Assembly (NCBI GenBank): GCA_018820855.1
Contig: JAHJNL010000055.1
Coordinates: 1-64,000, forward strand
DNA length: 64,000 bases
Source: Pseudomonadota bacterium
Lineage (GTDB): Bacteria; Desulfobacterota; Desulfobulbia; Desulfobulbales; Desulfocapsaceae
Reading direction: 5' to 3'
Shown: positions 34,057 to 44,460 of the stretch, piece by piece
Position numbering within the stretch: position 1 is the first letter of the stretch
How the letters are laid out: each line of letters starts with the position of its first letter
The notes under the pieces: model-generated
Databases searched by the model: none
Told to the model about the DNA's origin: nothing
The model's input: only the letters and a program-made list of their open reading frames with translations
Position numbers and translations under genes: made by a program

Positions 34057-34656
34057 TCATTTCTCTTCACTGGAAGCAGACATCCCAGCCAATGTTTGCC
34101 GCACCAGTTGCTTGGCAAAATTCTGATCAAGAGGCGTATGTCGGATCAGCAAACGGTACCACATTGGACCAAAGAGGCTATCGGCGGCAATTTCCATATC
34201 TATCTCTGGATTCACCTCACCACGCGTGATCCCTTTTTCAATAAGCTCAATCACCAGTTCTCTTCTTCCTTTGAGAAAGACCCGATGGAACTGTGCAGCC
34301 AGCTCAGGATTGTTTTGTGACTCGGCAACCAGGCCCGTTATTACATGAGATGACGGTGGAGCACTTATTCGGGTAAATATTGCTGTCAGCAATACCTCCA
34401 AATCATTCTTTACAGACCCTGTATCCGGTGATTGCAGGTAATCTGTGCTTTTTTGGGAATAGGCTTCAATTACCAGTGCCGCTTTTGTCGGCCACCACCG
34501 ATAAATCGTCTGTTTTCCGACACCGGCACATGCTGCGATACCCTCGATGCTTAAACCTAAATATCCTCTCTGTTCAATGAGTTCGAGTGTTGCAGCTAAA
34601 ATGGCCTCATGCGCTCGTTTGCTTCGTCGGCAGGCTTGTTGTTTTTGAGTTTTCAT
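34057..34656 (-). CDS. TetR/AcrR-family transcriptional repressor
   Basis: 199 residues. The N-terminal helix-turn-helix is typical: ILAATLELIEQRGYLGLSIEGIAACAGVGKQTIYRWWPTKAALV (about 19-62). The C-terminal ligand domain is unremarkable. The gene is divergent from the MFS transporter gene at 35073, with a strong palindrome at 34675-34714 just upstream of its start. The usual design would be repression of itself and the transporter until an effector binds. Confidence 0.9.
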   Translation of the reverse strand: MKTQKQQACRRSKRAHEAILAATLELIEQRGYLGLSIEGIAACAGVGKQTIYRWWPTKAALVIEAYSQKSTDYLQSPDTGSVKNDLEVLLTAIFTRISAPPSSHVITGLVAESQNNPELAAQFHRVFLKGRRELVIELIEKGITRGEVNPEIDMEIAADSLFGPMWYRLLIRHTPLDQNFAKQLVRQTLAGMSASSEEK

Positions 34657-34674
34657 ATAATCTGTTTAAACAAT

Positions 34675-34714
34675 ACGCACCGTAGCGTCAAACATTATTG
34701 ACAATACGGTGCGT
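34675..34714. promoter_or_regulatory. Probable TetR operator palindrome
   Basis: ACGCACCGTA (34675-34684) and TACGGTGCGT (34705-34714) are perfect inverted repeats; inside them GTCAA and TTGAC also pair. The position, 18 bp before the TetR start codon and in the TetR/MFS intergenic region, fits an operator. Confidence 0.6.
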
Positions 34715-35072
34715 CTCGTCTATTTTCTACAGGTAGAAACTGTACATAATGTATGAAACTCAGAACTGTCTGTGATTACTTTTACAGGTGACCGCTTGAC
34801 CAATTGAGAAAAAAACAACAGCAATTCAGCAAGTAACTGAAGTGAATGTTGAGGTAACTGGTACCCCAACAAATTGTACAGTGTTCTGATCCAAAAACAA
34901 TATGATAAAAATCAAGCAGGCAACCGAACAAACATGTCGTGATTTGAAGAAGAGAAGAGAAACGATGGCCAATTGCAGTGTAAAAAAGACTGTTTTGTTG
35001 CCAACGATAAAATAACGGGGCATTTTTAGTAGCCTGTAAAAGAATCCGTCATAGGTAATCAAGAGTTACATC
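34715..35072. other. Intergenic region before the MFS gene
   Basis: About 360 bp without a supported gene. It should hold the promoter of the MFS gene. The start of that gene has only a weak ribosome site. Confidence 0.4.
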
Positions 35073-36296
35073 ATGCCAAAAGACAAGTTGTTGAATTTTG
35101 AATTTTTATCCCTTTGTTTCATAACCTTTCTAGCCATTTGCAATGTATCAGTATTTTATAACCTCCACCTTTACCTTAGAACCATTGGCCTGTCAGGAAA
35201 AGAAGCGGGGTTAACAATAGGACTCTATTCCTTTTCGGCAATGATTTTGTATGTAACGGCCAGCAACCATATTAGTCTCAAAAATTCAATATGTTGCATG
35301 TTGACAGGTATGCTGGTTGTAGTCGGCTGTGGTGTAGCTTATCTTTTTGCAGAAAATTTCTGGTCACTGGCCATTGTTCGCATAGTTAACGGAGCTGGTA
35401 TGTTTCTGGTTATGGCTTCGTGTATGGTCAGACTGGTGGCGATAATTCCACCTGACAAAACAGGCCTGGCATTCAGCCTCTACTCGGTGGCTTTGTTATT
35501 GCCATATTCTATTATGCCGGCAGTATCTGAAATGGTTATGCCTCAGACAGACAAACCAACAATTATTTACATGCTGACAGCCGGTCTGCTTTTACCTGCT
35601 GTCATTCTTGTCTTGCGCATGCGCACCCGGGCAAGCAGCAGCTATCAGGCTCCGCAAACAAAAAGTGAGAAAACATACCGTAAAAATTTTAAAAAGAAAA
35701 ATCTTCTTCGCAAATCAGTGGCCTCTATCTTACTTGTGAATGCTGTCTACTTTACACTTTTCTCTTCACTTTTTTATCTCTTTCAAGGTCTTGCAGTTGA
35801 AAGAGGAATTAAAAGTCCTGGCTTCTTTTTCACTGTACAGATGGGAGTCATGGTCGTCATTCGTCTGCTCTGCGGTCGCATCTTCGACAAATTTTCCAAG
35901 GTTGCTCTGGTTACCATAGCTTTATTGATAACAGGGGCAGGGTTCGGCTTATTACGTGTAGTATCCGACCCAACGTGGCTTTTGCCAATTGCAGTCGTTT
36001 TTGGATTGGGTATGGGATTATGTGTCCCGGCACTTAACTCATTAATGTATCTCGTCACAACTCCGCAATCTCGAGGATATAACGCAAACATGATGATGCT
36101 TGCTCTTCACTTAGGCTCTTTTACCGGGCCTTTTGCCGGAGCTTGGATAATTGATTTTGGCGGGTATGATCAATTTCTATCTTTAGCACTGTGTGTGACA
36201 GTGAGTGCTGCCGCATTCTTTTTAGTAGTCAATCCGAGGAAAGGAACCGGTCAAAGCCTATCTGGCGATAACATTTCTACCGCTACAGTTCGTTAG
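35073..36296 (+). CDS. MFS-family transporter
   Basis: 407 residues with 12 predicted membrane spans and a charged central loop (about residues 185-212, TKSEKTYRKNFKKKN). The pattern IVRIVNGAGMFLVMAS in the first half and the repeat VFGLGMGLCVPALNSLMYLV in the second fit major facilitator drug or metabolite exporters. A TetR gene is divergent, which favours export of a toxic small molecule. The ACR3 gene is convergent downstream. The substrate cannot be told from sequence. Confidence 0.85.
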   Translation: MPKDKLLNFEFLSLCFITFLAICNVSVFYNLHLYLRTIGLSGKEAGLTIGLYSFSAMILYVTASNHISLKNSICCMLTGMLVVVGCGVAYLFAENFWSLAIVRIVNGAGMFLVMASCMVRLVAIIPPDKTGLAFSLYSVALLLPYSIMPAVSEMVMPQTDKPTIIYMLTAGLLLPAVILVLRMRTRASSSYQAPQTKSEKTYRKNFKKKNLLRKSVASILLVNAVYFTLFSSLFYLFQGLAVERGIKSPGFFFTVQMGVMVVIRLLCGRIFDKFSKVALVTIALLITGAGFGLLRVVSDPTWLLPIAVVFGLGMGLCVPALNSLMYLVTTPQSRGYNANMMMLALHLGSFTGPFAGAWIIDFGGYDQFLSLALCVTVSAAAFFLVVNPRKGTGQSLSGDNISTATVR

Positions 36297-36336
36297 AGTC
36301 AGTCCTGTCTCCGATATTTTTTCTCTTCCCTCTCTC

Positions 36337-37527
36337 TCAACTCGATCTCGAAAAATGATGTTGTGTTTTAAGACAGAATTTTACCAGCATCAACATGACC
36401 GGCACTTCAATGAGCACTCCGACAACAGTTGCCAAAGCCGCTCCTGATGAGAGGCCAAAAAGCATGGTAGAGGTGGCGATGGCGACTTCAAAATGATTCG
36501 AGGCACCGATCATGGCAGCTGGTGCGGCATCTTCATACGACAGTTTCATCATTTTGGCAGCAGCATAACCCAAGCCGAAAATAAGGATGGTTTGCAGAAA
36601 AAGGGGTATAGCAATCCAGAGAATGGTTAATGGGTTGCTCAGGATAACCTCACCCTTAAAACTGAAGAGCAGCACAAGTGTTGTCAAGAGAGCAATAATG
36701 GTCACAGGAGTGAGCACATGCAGAAATTTTTTTTCGAACCAGTCCTTCCCTTTTGTCCTGAGAATCCATCTTCGTGTTACAAACCCGGTTACAAGAGGCA
36801 AAGCGACATAGATGGAAATAGAGAGGAGGAGTGCCTGCCAGGGCACAGGCAACCTGCCTACCCCAAGAAGAAAACCACCCAAAATGCCGTACAGCACCAG
36901 CATGGTCAACGAATTAATGGCCACCATAACCAGAGTCAGACCATCATTGCCGCGGGAGAGATAGCCCCATACCAATACCATCGCCGTGCAGGGAGCAATT
37001 CCCAGGAGAATACAACCCGCCAGATAACTGCGCCACAATGGTATTTGAAGCATTTTAACACCTTCAGACAACACCACAACCCCTGCTCCATGTATGGCAC
37101 CCACTGGGAGGTCTAGACCGAACGGCATCTTGACCAAATCAACGGCATCAGGGCCAATCAGTTTATTAAAAAGCACGCCGAGAAATAAAAGAGCAATGCC
37201 GTACATGGTAAAAGGTTTGATTGCCCAGTTGATAAAAAGAGTCAAAAAAACTGGTTTACCGCTTTTGCCGGCCTTGATGACCGTAGTGAAATCAATTTTC
37301 ACCATAATCGGGTACATCATGAAGAACAGGCAGATGGCAATCGGGATTGAAACCACTGGTGCTCCGTTTACAAAGATAGACATGCCATCAAGTGTTTTTG
37401 CCAGATCTGGCACCATCTTGCCTAAGAGGATGCCACCGACAATGCAAATACCTACCCATAAAGTAAGATATCGCTCAAAGATACTGCTCATTTGTCGATC
37501 TTTGTGAGGAGAATTTGACTTTGTCAT
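36337..37527 (-). CDS. acr3: ACR3-family arsenite efflux transporter
   Basis: 396 residues from ATG 37527 (AGAGG upstream; earlier in-frame starts lack support). Ten spans with the ACR3 hallmarks: [19 protein letters not shown] with the catalytic Cys, [10 protein letters not shown] near the start, and [25 protein letters not shown]. It extrudes arsenite (and perhaps antimonite). No arsR or arsC gene is seen next to it. It is convergent with the MFS gene. Confidence 0.93.
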   Translation of the reverse strand: MTKSNSPHKDRQMSSIFERYLTLWVGICIVGGILLGKMVPDLAKTLDGMSIFVNGAPVVSIPIAICLFFMMYPIMVKIDFTTVIKAGKSGKPVFLTLFINWAIKPFTMYGIALLFLGVLFNKLIGPDAVDLVKMPFGLDLPVGAIHGAGVVVLSEGVKMLQIPLWRSYLAGCILLGIAPCTAMVLVWGYLSRGNDGLTLVMVAINSLTMLVLYGILGGFLLGVGRLPVPWQALLLSISIYVALPLVTGFVTRRWILRTKGKDWFEKKFLHVLTPVTIIALLTTLVLLFSFKGEVILSNPLTILWIAIPLFLQTILIFGLGYAAAKMMKLSYEDAAPAAMIGASNHFEVAIATSTMLFGLSSGAALATVVGVLIEVPVMLMLVKFCLKTQHHFSRSS

Positions 37528-37675
37528 AAAAAGGGGACCTCTTTGTGAGAATAACAGCGTATCCGTGAGCACTTGGCGGCCATAGATTCAGCACCAAGCT
37601 TGAAGCTACGATCCACTTAAATCCACTGCAACTTCCGATACAGGATCGCAGATCAGGTAACCAGCCTTCTGCAGC

Positions 37676-38311
37676 TTATTCTATGATTATATCAAATACA
37701 TCTAATAATGATAACACCTCGGGGGAGGAAAATTTTGTTTTACATAATTTATTGCCATGTGGATGTATGGCATAATGCGTGGCATTTGTGAAATCAGCAC
37801 GTGTAAGATTTGTATTCATAAATCGAGCGCCTGAAAAATCGGAAAAGCTACATCTTGCTTTTGATAAATTTGCCTCTGAGAAGTCAGCATCCTTTAATTG
37901 GCACTCAATCATTTCTGTATTTGTAAGATCCACCCCTATGAACCCTGAATAATTCAACAAACACCTGTAAAAAGCAACATCCAGAGGAATAGCGGCATCA
38001 GCCCATTGGATACCTGAGAGTTTTGTATCGTAAAATTTCACATCTCTAAAAGATGTCGACCGCATGAGAGACAGCGATAAGTCGCAATTTTCAAATTTGC
38101 AATTTTCGAACACACAATAGAAAAATGCGCTTTTAAAAAATTTACAGTTTTTAAAGACACAATCATAAAACTCAGTATTCGCTGTCTTCTGGCCTTCATC
38201 CTGATGAAGCCCTGAAAAAGTTTTATCTGCATAAGATGCATCGCACTCAATGGATAAAAAATCATCACTATTTCCTGATGCAGAAAAGCCAGGCAGAGTT
38301 GGTTGTTTCAT
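37676..38311 (-). CDS. Pentapeptide repeat protein
   Basis: 211 residues with repeated A(D/N)LXX-type and related five-residue units, for example CVFKN CKFFK SAFFY CVFEN CKFEN CDLSL, and DLTNT, ADFSE ANLSK, ARFMN TNLTR ADFTN. These would form a right-handed quadrilateral beta-helix. Some family members mimic DNA and protect gyrase, but most have no known role. The N-terminus (MKQPTLPGFSASGN) is not repetitive. It appears to be a stand-alone gene. Confidence 0.85.
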   Translation of the reverse strand: MKQPTLPGFSASGNSDDFLSIECDASYADKTFSGLHQDEGQKTANTEFYDCVFKNCKFFKSAFFYCVFENCKFENCDLSLSLMRSTSFRDVKFYDTKLSGIQWADAAIPLDVAFYRCLLNYSGFIGVDLTNTEMIECQLKDADFSEANLSKARCSFSDFSGARFMNTNLTRADFTNATHYAIHPHGNKLCKTKFSSPEVLSLLDVFDIIIE

Positions 38312-38390
38312 TTTATCACGTTATTTGAAAAATAAGAGAAAAGAAGGATACAAATGATACGCTGGAAAAAAGGCGTTGTGCAGGTGGCTA

Positions 38391-38415
38391 TTCGCGGCTG
38401 AAGCCGCTCCCACAG
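38391..38415. repeat. Single REP-like hairpin
   Basis: TTCGCGGCTGAAGCCGCTCC followed by CACAG has the GCGGCT/AGCCGC stem and the CTCCCACA tail typical of REP elements known from Pseudomonas and relatives. Only one copy was seen in the window. Confidence 0.45.
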
Positions 38416-38502
38416 ATAGAGAAAGCACTCAGGAGTCTGCTTCGGCAAATGGACGTGAAGCAGACTGCAGCATCTCATGCCTTGATCTCTGAACGAATCC
38501 CG

Positions 38503-39708
38503 CTATTCTATTGCCGCAACCCTGCTCCCATCACTGATGGACGATTCCGGGGCCACAATCACTGTCTCTCCCACCCGTACACCGGACAGGATCTCTGCCT
38601 GATGATCATTCATCAGGCCGACTTCCACGTTTGTCAACTCTGCCCGGCCGCTTATGACACGATAGATCTGCCAATTACCCTCCATTCCACGAAACAGCGA
38701 CGTCCGGGGAACAACAACAGCACGCGGTTTCTCATCAGTAATGATCCGCACCCGGACACGATAGTGCAGGCCAATGGTTTTGCCGGACTGATTCAAGGCG
38801 TCCAGGGCCTGCTCAGCAAATGCAATCTTGACAGCGACCCGCTGCTCTTCGACACCCAGAGATGACATTTTAGTGAAGGCCTCCGGCTGAACCAGCCGGA
38901 CGCTTCCCTGTATGGGGGTACCACCGACAGACTCGCCAAAGATCTCCACCTTATCGCCAGATTGAATATGCACGGCCTCTTCAGATAATATATCTGCAGT
39001 CACTTCCATCTCTGCCAGATTGCCGATGTCAAGTAATGGTTCCCCTGGCGTCATGACTTTTTCATTCCAGACGTGGCGTTTGAGAACAGTCCCGTTTACC
39101 GGACTTGTGACCAGGGTCCGATCCAGGTTTCTTTTAACATAGGCGGGCATGAGTTCCACCATGGATTGAAAGGCTTTACTCATGTGATACATGGCCTGGC
39201 TCTCCTCAATCTTGACCGTAGAATCCAGATATTCCCGCTTTGAATCACGCCCCTGCCGTTCACTGATAGAGGCAGATTTCAATAGAATTTCATTTTTTTC
39301 CCATTCCCATTTGGTAAAATCCTGTCTGATTCTGTTGGCCTTCACCTGTGCTTCGGACGCCTGAATCCAATTGTCCACAGCAACAAGTATATCTTTCACC
39401 TGCCTTGTTGTATCCTGCCAGTCGATATCTTCAAGCCGTACCACAATCTCTCCGGTTTTCACCTCATCGCCTTCTTCCACCGTAATGGGCAATACCCGTC
39501 CCTGCAGAGGCATGGTTACATGGTAGATATGAGGTAAACTTGTTCGGGCACGCTCTTCAACGTAGGCTTTGATATTTCCTTCGCTGGTAAGGGCTATGCG
39601 AACAGGACTTTTTTTATTCATTTTGCTGACCACTGCAAGCATAACTAATAAAAAAAACAGTACAATCACACTCGCCCAAACCCATCGTTTTCTACTCTCT
39701 TGTGCCAT
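38503..39708 (-). CDS. HlyD/MacA-type periplasmic adaptor protein
   Basis: 401 residues from ATG 39708; a TTG at 39732 is a weaker start. One N-terminal membrane segment (about 11-32), then a biotinyl-lipoyl-like domain (LQGRVLPITVEEGDEVKTGEIVVRLE), a helical hairpin (about 100-190), the second half of the lipoyl domain (VTSPVNGTVLKRHVWNEKVMTPGEPLLDIG) and C-terminal beta-barrel domains. It bridges an inner-membrane ABC transporter to the outer membrane. It is the last gene of the ABC operon at 38503-42913. Confidence 0.88.
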   Translation of the reverse strand: MAQESRKRWVWASVIVLFFLLVMLAVVSKMNKKSPVRIALTSEGNIKAYVEERARTSLPHIYHVTMPLQGRVLPITVEEGDEVKTGEIVVRLEDIDWQDTTRQVKDILVAVDNWIQASEAQVKANRIRQDFTKWEWEKNEILLKSASISERQGRDSKREYLDSTVKIEESQAMYHMSKAFQSMVELMPAYVKRNLDRTLVTSPVNGTVLKRHVWNEKVMTPGEPLLDIGNLAEMEVTADILSEEAVHIQSGDKVEIFGESVGGTPIQGSVRLVQPEAFTKMSSLGVEEQRVAVKIAFAEQALDALNQSGKTIGLHYRVRVRIITDEKPRAVVVPRTSLFRGMEGNWQIYRVISGRAELTNVEVGLMNDHQAEILSGVRVGETVIVAPESSISDGSRVAAIE

Positions 39709-39821
39709 TTTCGTCTCTCTCGTTAAACCCAAAAGAACTATTCAGATATAAGGCAGGAGACGAAAGGCAAACTATACAATTTTCACCCTTCAGCCTTTTG
39801 CCTCATCACCTCAGCAACGCC

Positions 39822-42200
39822 CTATTCCTTTAAACTCAAGGCCTCCACCCAATTCTGTTTGCGAAGAGCCCTTACCACAATCCCCTGAGACAGCAAGACA
39901 AACAAGACGGCAAGAGCGACAGTATAGACATAACTGACACCATTGAGTTTTGCCGGAAAGCTGTAGGCATCGGTAATAAAAAGCTGCATTAAGCCAATGA
40001 GCAGCCAATAGCCCATGGGCAACCCGATCAGAGTACCGATCACATTGGTCACCAGGTTTTCACGAAGAAAGAGCCTTGCCACCTCGTTTTCAAAATAGCC
40101 CATGGCTCGAAAGGTGGCCATTTCCACACGACGCTCTGAGATGGCAATCAGGGTCCCATTAAGAATGGCCCCAAAAAAGATGACTGCGGCAAAGAGTATC
40201 ATGATAACGGCCGAGTAACGCATCATCCCGTTGAGCTGGCGATTCAAGGCCTCCTTCTGTTCACCCAGATCGGTCAGGGTTTCAAGACCGGGCATCGCCC
40301 GCACCATGTCCATAAACTCCTTCTTTTCCGTGGCACCGTGGGCAGCAAGAACACGGACTTCACTGACCACCGGCTCTTTCCCGAGGACATGATTTAACCA
40401 GTTGTAATCTGCGTAGACCATCATCCCCACCATACTGCTGATCCCCTGCACAACAGGGAGGGTAAGAACACGACGCTCACCTTTGACAGGAAGGACATCA
40501 ACATAATCTCCGGCTGATATCTCAAGTCGCTCCATTAAACGATCGGTCATAAGCAGACCGGCACTGGGCAGGGGAATGCTCTCTCCCTTATCATTGGTCG
40601 GGGTTGTCAGCTCACCATTGGGGGCAATCCCCATAATGGCGCTGCGCTTGAAGTGATTTCTCACCTGAAAAGTACAAGGCACGATGAATACCGGTTCGGC
40701 ATGTATTATTCCGGGGAGACGCCGGATCTCATCAAAGGTGGAGAAACTCTTTTCATCCTGAAAGGTCAGGTGGTAGTCGCTGCGCAGGACCGTATCAAAC
40801 TGCTGCCGTACCATCTCATCCAATGAATCTACAAAGCCGAAAGTCAGTACGACAATACTGCTGCCCATTGCGGCGGAGATAACAGCCACAGCAGTGCGGC
40901 CCTTATTGCGCAGAAGTCCACGCAGGATCATCTGCCACTGCACATCCAGATGTCGCCAGAACAGATGGATTTTTTCCAGTAAAACAGCACCGCCCACCGG
41001 CGGAGGAGCTGGACGCATGGCCTCTGCGGGATCCAGTCGCATAATATGACGAATCCCCTTCAATGTGCCAAGGATTGAAAAAAAGATTGATACAGACAAT
41101 CCTGCCAGTAACAGCGTTGGATAAAACAAATTGGTCAGCTTCGGAAAGGTAAAATACTGCACATACATCCTTGTATTTACACCTGCCAGCCAATAGCCGA
41201 AAAGACACCCGAGAATACCGCCTGCCAGGCCTGCGGTAACAGAAAATTTGAGAAAGTGGAACATCAGGGAACGATTTTCGTAACCGATGGCCTTGAGTGT
41301 CCCGATAACGGTGCGCTGCTGCTCAGCCAGGCGAATCATCAGGACGTTTAAGAGCAGGGCTGCTACAATAAGAAAAAACGAAGGAAAGATGAAGGCCATA
41401 TTATTCAGCTCCTTCAACTCACCATCCAGTATCATGGGAGAAAACTGTTCTGCACGGGACAGAGCAGCAAAGACGCCATAGGGCTCCAGTCTTTCAGACA
41501 GGATCTTGACAATTCGCTCTGCCTCCTGTCGTGCCTCCGGCGCCAAAAGACAGACAACGCTATTGCATGCGCCGTTAAAACCGAATGTATCCTCGGCAAA
41601 ACTTCGTTTGATATACATCAGTCCGTAACTGCCCGGATCATCAATCATACTGCCGGGAGAGACCATATAGACAAACTCGGCACTGATTGCTGTGCCGACA
41701 ACAATCAACTCCTTACGCTGATTGTTCAATATCGCGGGAATCCTGTCTCCCGGGACAATGTTGCGTGCCTTGGCAAATTTTTCCGAAATGATGACCTCAT
41801 TGGCCCGGTCATGAGTGAAGTATGTGCCCGTACGGATAATAATGTTGTTGATTACAGGCTCCTCCTCATCTGGCAGGGAGAGGACCATGGTTCCGATCGG
41901 TTTCTCAGTCCCGGCAAAATCGAGGAGTACCTGGAACTGAATGCGCTCCCGGATCTCTGAAATGCCGGGGATCATTGCCAGGCGCTTGACCTCCTCTGCC
42001 GGCGCCTTTTTCAGATCAATCCAGATATCGGCAAGTCTGCAGGATGAATAGTAGGTGCTTCTGGCATACTCGAGATTGCGGGCAGCCGACAGCATACCGA
42101 CAAAACAGCCGATACCGACGGAAATGACGATACTCACCGCCAGCAACATATGCCAACTGTGGCGTATGTCCCGGAAGAGTTTGCGGTCCAGAGCCTTCAT
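39822..42200 (-). CDS. FtsX/MacB-type ABC transporter permease
   Basis: 792 residues with two FtsX-type permease repeats: an N-terminal signal-anchor (LLAVSIVISVGIGCFVGMLSAARN), a large periplasmic domain, three spans (about 270-395), then a second copy with a second periplasmic domain and final spans. The segments RTVIGTLKAIGYENRSLMFHFL and RRVEMATFRAMGYFENEVARLFL mark the two repeats. Such permeases move lipids, lipoproteins or peptides, or act mechanically. It overlaps the ATPase gene as ATGA. Confidence 0.88.
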   Translation of the reverse strand: MKALDRKLFRDIRHSWHMLLAVSIVISVGIGCFVGMLSAARNLEYARSTYYSSCRLADIWIDLKKAPAEEVKRLAMIPGISEIRERIQFQVLLDFAGTEKPIGTMVLSLPDEEEPVINNIIIRTGTYFTHDRANEVIISEKFAKARNIVPGDRIPAILNNQRKELIVVGTAISAEFVYMVSPGSMIDDPGSYGLMYIKRSFAEDTFGFNGACNSVVCLLAPEARQEAERIVKILSERLEPYGVFAALSRAEQFSPMILDGELKELNNMAFIFPSFFLIVAALLLNVLMIRLAEQQRTVIGTLKAIGYENRSLMFHFLKFSVTAGLAGGILGCLFGYWLAGVNTRMYVQYFTFPKLTNLFYPTLLLAGLSVSIFFSILGTLKGIRHIMRLDPAEAMRPAPPPVGGAVLLEKIHLFWRHLDVQWQMILRGLLRNKGRTAVAVISAAMGSSIVVLTFGFVDSLDEMVRQQFDTVLRSDYHLTFQDEKSFSTFDEIRRLPGIIHAEPVFIVPCTFQVRNHFKRSAIMGIAPNGELTTPTNDKGESIPLPSAGLLMTDRLMERLEISAGDYVDVLPVKGERRVLTLPVVQGISSMVGMMVYADYNWLNHVLGKEPVVSEVRVLAAHGATEKKEFMDMVRAMPGLETLTDLGEQKEALNRQLNGMMRYSAVIMILFAAVIFFGAILNGTLIAISERRVEMATFRAMGYFENEVARLFLRENLVTNVIGTLIGLPMGYWLLIGLMQLFITDAYSFPAKLNGVSYVYTVALAVLFVLLSQGIVVRALRKQNWVEALSLKE

Positions 42201-42913
42201 GACCAGATGAGTTCCTTAGCCAGCACGGGGGCAGCATTGTGGCTCACCTTGCCGATCTTGCCATCGGCGATAACTGCTATGCGGTTCGCCATCCGGGTCA
42301 TGGCCTGGGCATGGGTGATCATCACCATGGTCGTTCCGGTCTCATGATTAATCTTTTGTAACAGCTCCAGAATCATAATGGTATTTTCATGATCAAGGGC
42401 GCCGGTGGGTTCATCGCAGAGCATGAGTTTCGGATGTTTGGCAATGGCTCGGGCCATGGCCACACGCTGTTGCTCTCCACCTGACAGCTGCGCAGGAAAA
42501 TGATTAATCCGATCAGACAAACCCACCAGATCCAGGGCCTCGGCCGGGTCCATGGGGTTTTCAGCAATCTCTGTGGCCGTGGCCACATTTTCAAGTGCGG
42601 AAAGAGTGGGAACCAGATTATAGAACTGGAAGACAAAGCCTACCTGGTCTCTGCGAAAAGCAGTGAGCCGACGATCTCCTAATTTGCTGATGTCCTGCCC
42701 CTCAAAACTGATTGTCCCTTGAGAGGGTTGATCAATGCCGCCGATCATGTTCAGCAGCGTGCTCTTGCCGGAACCGGACTCGCCCTGGATTATCAGCAAT
42801 TCTCCTGCAAAAATATCGAGATCAATTCCTCGCAGGACATGGACAGCAATCTCACCCACTTGAAATGTGCGATGAACATTTTCAAGCTTCATGAGAACAT
42901 GGCTATTGGTCAC
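42197..42913 (-). CDS. ABC transporter ATP-binding protein (LolD/MacB type)
   Basis: 238 residues with Walker [11 protein letters not shown]-loop, signature [14 protein letters not shown], Walker [13 protein letters not shown] and the H-loop ITHAQAM. The type fits the MacB/LolD group that pairs with FtsX-like permeases. It is first in the operon ATPase-permease-adaptor and overlaps the permease gene by 4 bp. Confidence 0.94.
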   Translation of the reverse strand: MTNSHVLMKLENVHRTFQVGEIAVHVLRGIDLDIFAGELLIIQGESGSGKSTLLNMIGGIDQPSQGTISFEGQDISKLGDRRLTAFRRDQVGFVFQFYNLVPTLSALENVATATEIAENPMDPAEALDLVGLSDRINHFPAQLSGGEQQRVAMARAIAKHPKLMLCDEPTGALDHENTIMILELLQKINHETGTTMVMITHAQAMTRMANRIAVIADGKIGKVSHNAAPVLAKELIWS

Positions 42914-43259
42914 AAGACGCTCCTTTGCAATTGGCTGAGGATTTTTATATGCAAATCCACCTTATTATATTATAGCAGGTCTGATTCTGCACAACAAACT
43001 TTGACGCTAGATAGATAGGACAAAATGCCCTGCCAGAGGAAAACAATTCTCAGCAAATCAACCTGTTCCTGAGCAAACCGGGAGCAGGCGGGAACAGCCC
43101 TGCCGGGCACAGAAAGAGTTTTCCGGATTCCTGGAAAATAACTCCAACAGGCAACAGAGCATTTTCCCTCTTCCCTTCCTTCTGATACGTGGTAAAATAG
43201 TTTTTTGACAGACTGGCTTTTTCACTCTTTTTCTTTTTCATCTCTAGCAGGTAACAGAC
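42914..43259. other. Intergenic region between the ABC operon and the S1-domain gene
   Basis: Divergent intergenic region of 346 bp. It must contain promoters for both neighbours, but no box stands out. A minus-strand frame over 43050-43340 overlaps the S1 gene start and is not supported. Confidence 0.4.
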
Positions 43260-44453
43260 ATGCCCCAGGATACAGATAGTTTTGCAGCGCTCTTTCAGGA
43301 GCTTGAATCCAAGCCCATACGTCGTCTGACACCGGGTCAAAAGATCACGGCCACCATCGTCGGTATAAGCGGTGAATCTGTCTTCCTTGACACTGGAGGG
43401 AAGAGTGAAGGTATTCTTTATAGTTCAGAACTACTGGACGAAAACAACGAACTCAAAGCTGCTGAGGGAGACAAAATTGACGTCTATTTCCTCAAGGCTG
43501 CCAGGGGTGAACAACTCTTTACCACAAAGCTCGGTTCCGGAAAAAATACTGAGCATTTAGAAGAGGCCTGGCGCAGTGCTATCCCCGTGGAAGGGCTCGT
43601 TAAAGAAGAAATCAAGGGAGGCTTCGAAATCACCCTTGGCGGCTCTATCCGCGCCTTTTGCCCCTATTCCCAAATGGGGTTGCGTCGCGTGGAAGATGCG
43701 GGTGCCGAATACCTCGATCGCCATATGACCTTTCTTGTCACCAAATTTGAAGAGAATGGCCGCAACATTGTGGTTTCTGCCAGAGCCTTACAAGAAGCAG
43801 AACGTGAAGAACAACGGGCAAAACTGCAGGAAACCCTGGAAGAAGGGCAGAGTGTCACCGGTGTAATCACCTCTATCCGCGACTTCGGCGCCTTTGTTGA
43901 TATTGGCGGAGTAGACGGTCTGGTACCTATCTCTGAAATTGGCTGGAGCAGAATAGAAAACATAAATGATTACTACACAGTAGGCCAAGAAGTACGCGTT
44001 GTCATCAAAAAACTGGACTGGGATGCGGACCGTATTTCTCTCAGTATCAAGGAAACGCTTGAGGATCCATGGGAAAAAGCTGTCGAAAAGATGCAGGTGG
44101 GCAGCACAGTCACCGGTACCGTAGCCCGCCTGACCCAATTTGGCGCTTTTGTCACCCTGGAACCCGGGGTTGATGGACTGGTGCATATCTCTAAGCTGGG
44201 TAAAGGACGACGGATAAACCATCCTCGAGAAGTCCTTGAAGAGGGTCAACAGCTTGAAGTACAGGTGGAAAGCGTTGACAGAGCAGAAAAAAGAATCAGC
44301 CTGGCACCCTCCGACTATGTAAGTCCTGAAGAAGATCAGAACAAAGAGCAGGAGCTTTTGAAGACCTTTAAGAAAAGCAAAAAAGAGCAGCCCGCAACCC
44401 TTGGCACCTTCGGCGATCTTCTCCAGGCGAAACTGAACGAAAAATCAAAATAG
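43260..44453 (+). CDS. Ribosomal protein S1-like protein with four S1 domains
   Basis: 397 residues containing four S1 RNA-binding repeats: GQKITATIVGISGESVFLDTGGKSEG (about 25-95), a weaker repeat (about 110-185), GQSVTGVITSIRDFGAFVDIGGVDGLV (about 200-270) and GSTVTGTVARLTQFGAFVTLEPGVDGLV (about 285-360). A Lys-rich tail follows. It is shorter than six-repeat RpsA and lacks the two-domain N-terminal ribosome anchor, so it may be an RNA-binding S1 paralogue rather than the main S1. It is 7 bp before the hybrid kinase gene, so the two are cotranscribed. Confidence 0.85.
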   Translation: MPQDTDSFAALFQELESKPIRRLTPGQKITATIVGISGESVFLDTGGKSEGILYSSELLDENNELKAAEGDKIDVYFLKAARGEQLFTTKLGSGKNTEHLEEAWRSAIPVEGLVKEEIKGGFEITLGGSIRAFCPYSQMGLRRVEDAGAEYLDRHMTFLVTKFEENGRNIVVSARALQEAEREEQRAKLQETLEEGQSVTGVITSIRDFGAFVDIGGVDGLVPISEIGWSRIENINDYYTVGQEVRVVIKKLDWDADRISLSIKETLEDPWEKAVEKMQVGSTVTGTVARLTQFGAFVTLEPGVDGLVHISKLGKGRRINHPREVLEEGQQLEVQVESVDRAEKRISLAPSDYVSPEEDQNKEQELLKTFKKSKKEQPATLGTFGDLLQAKLNEKSK

Positions 44454-44460
44454 GAAGACT

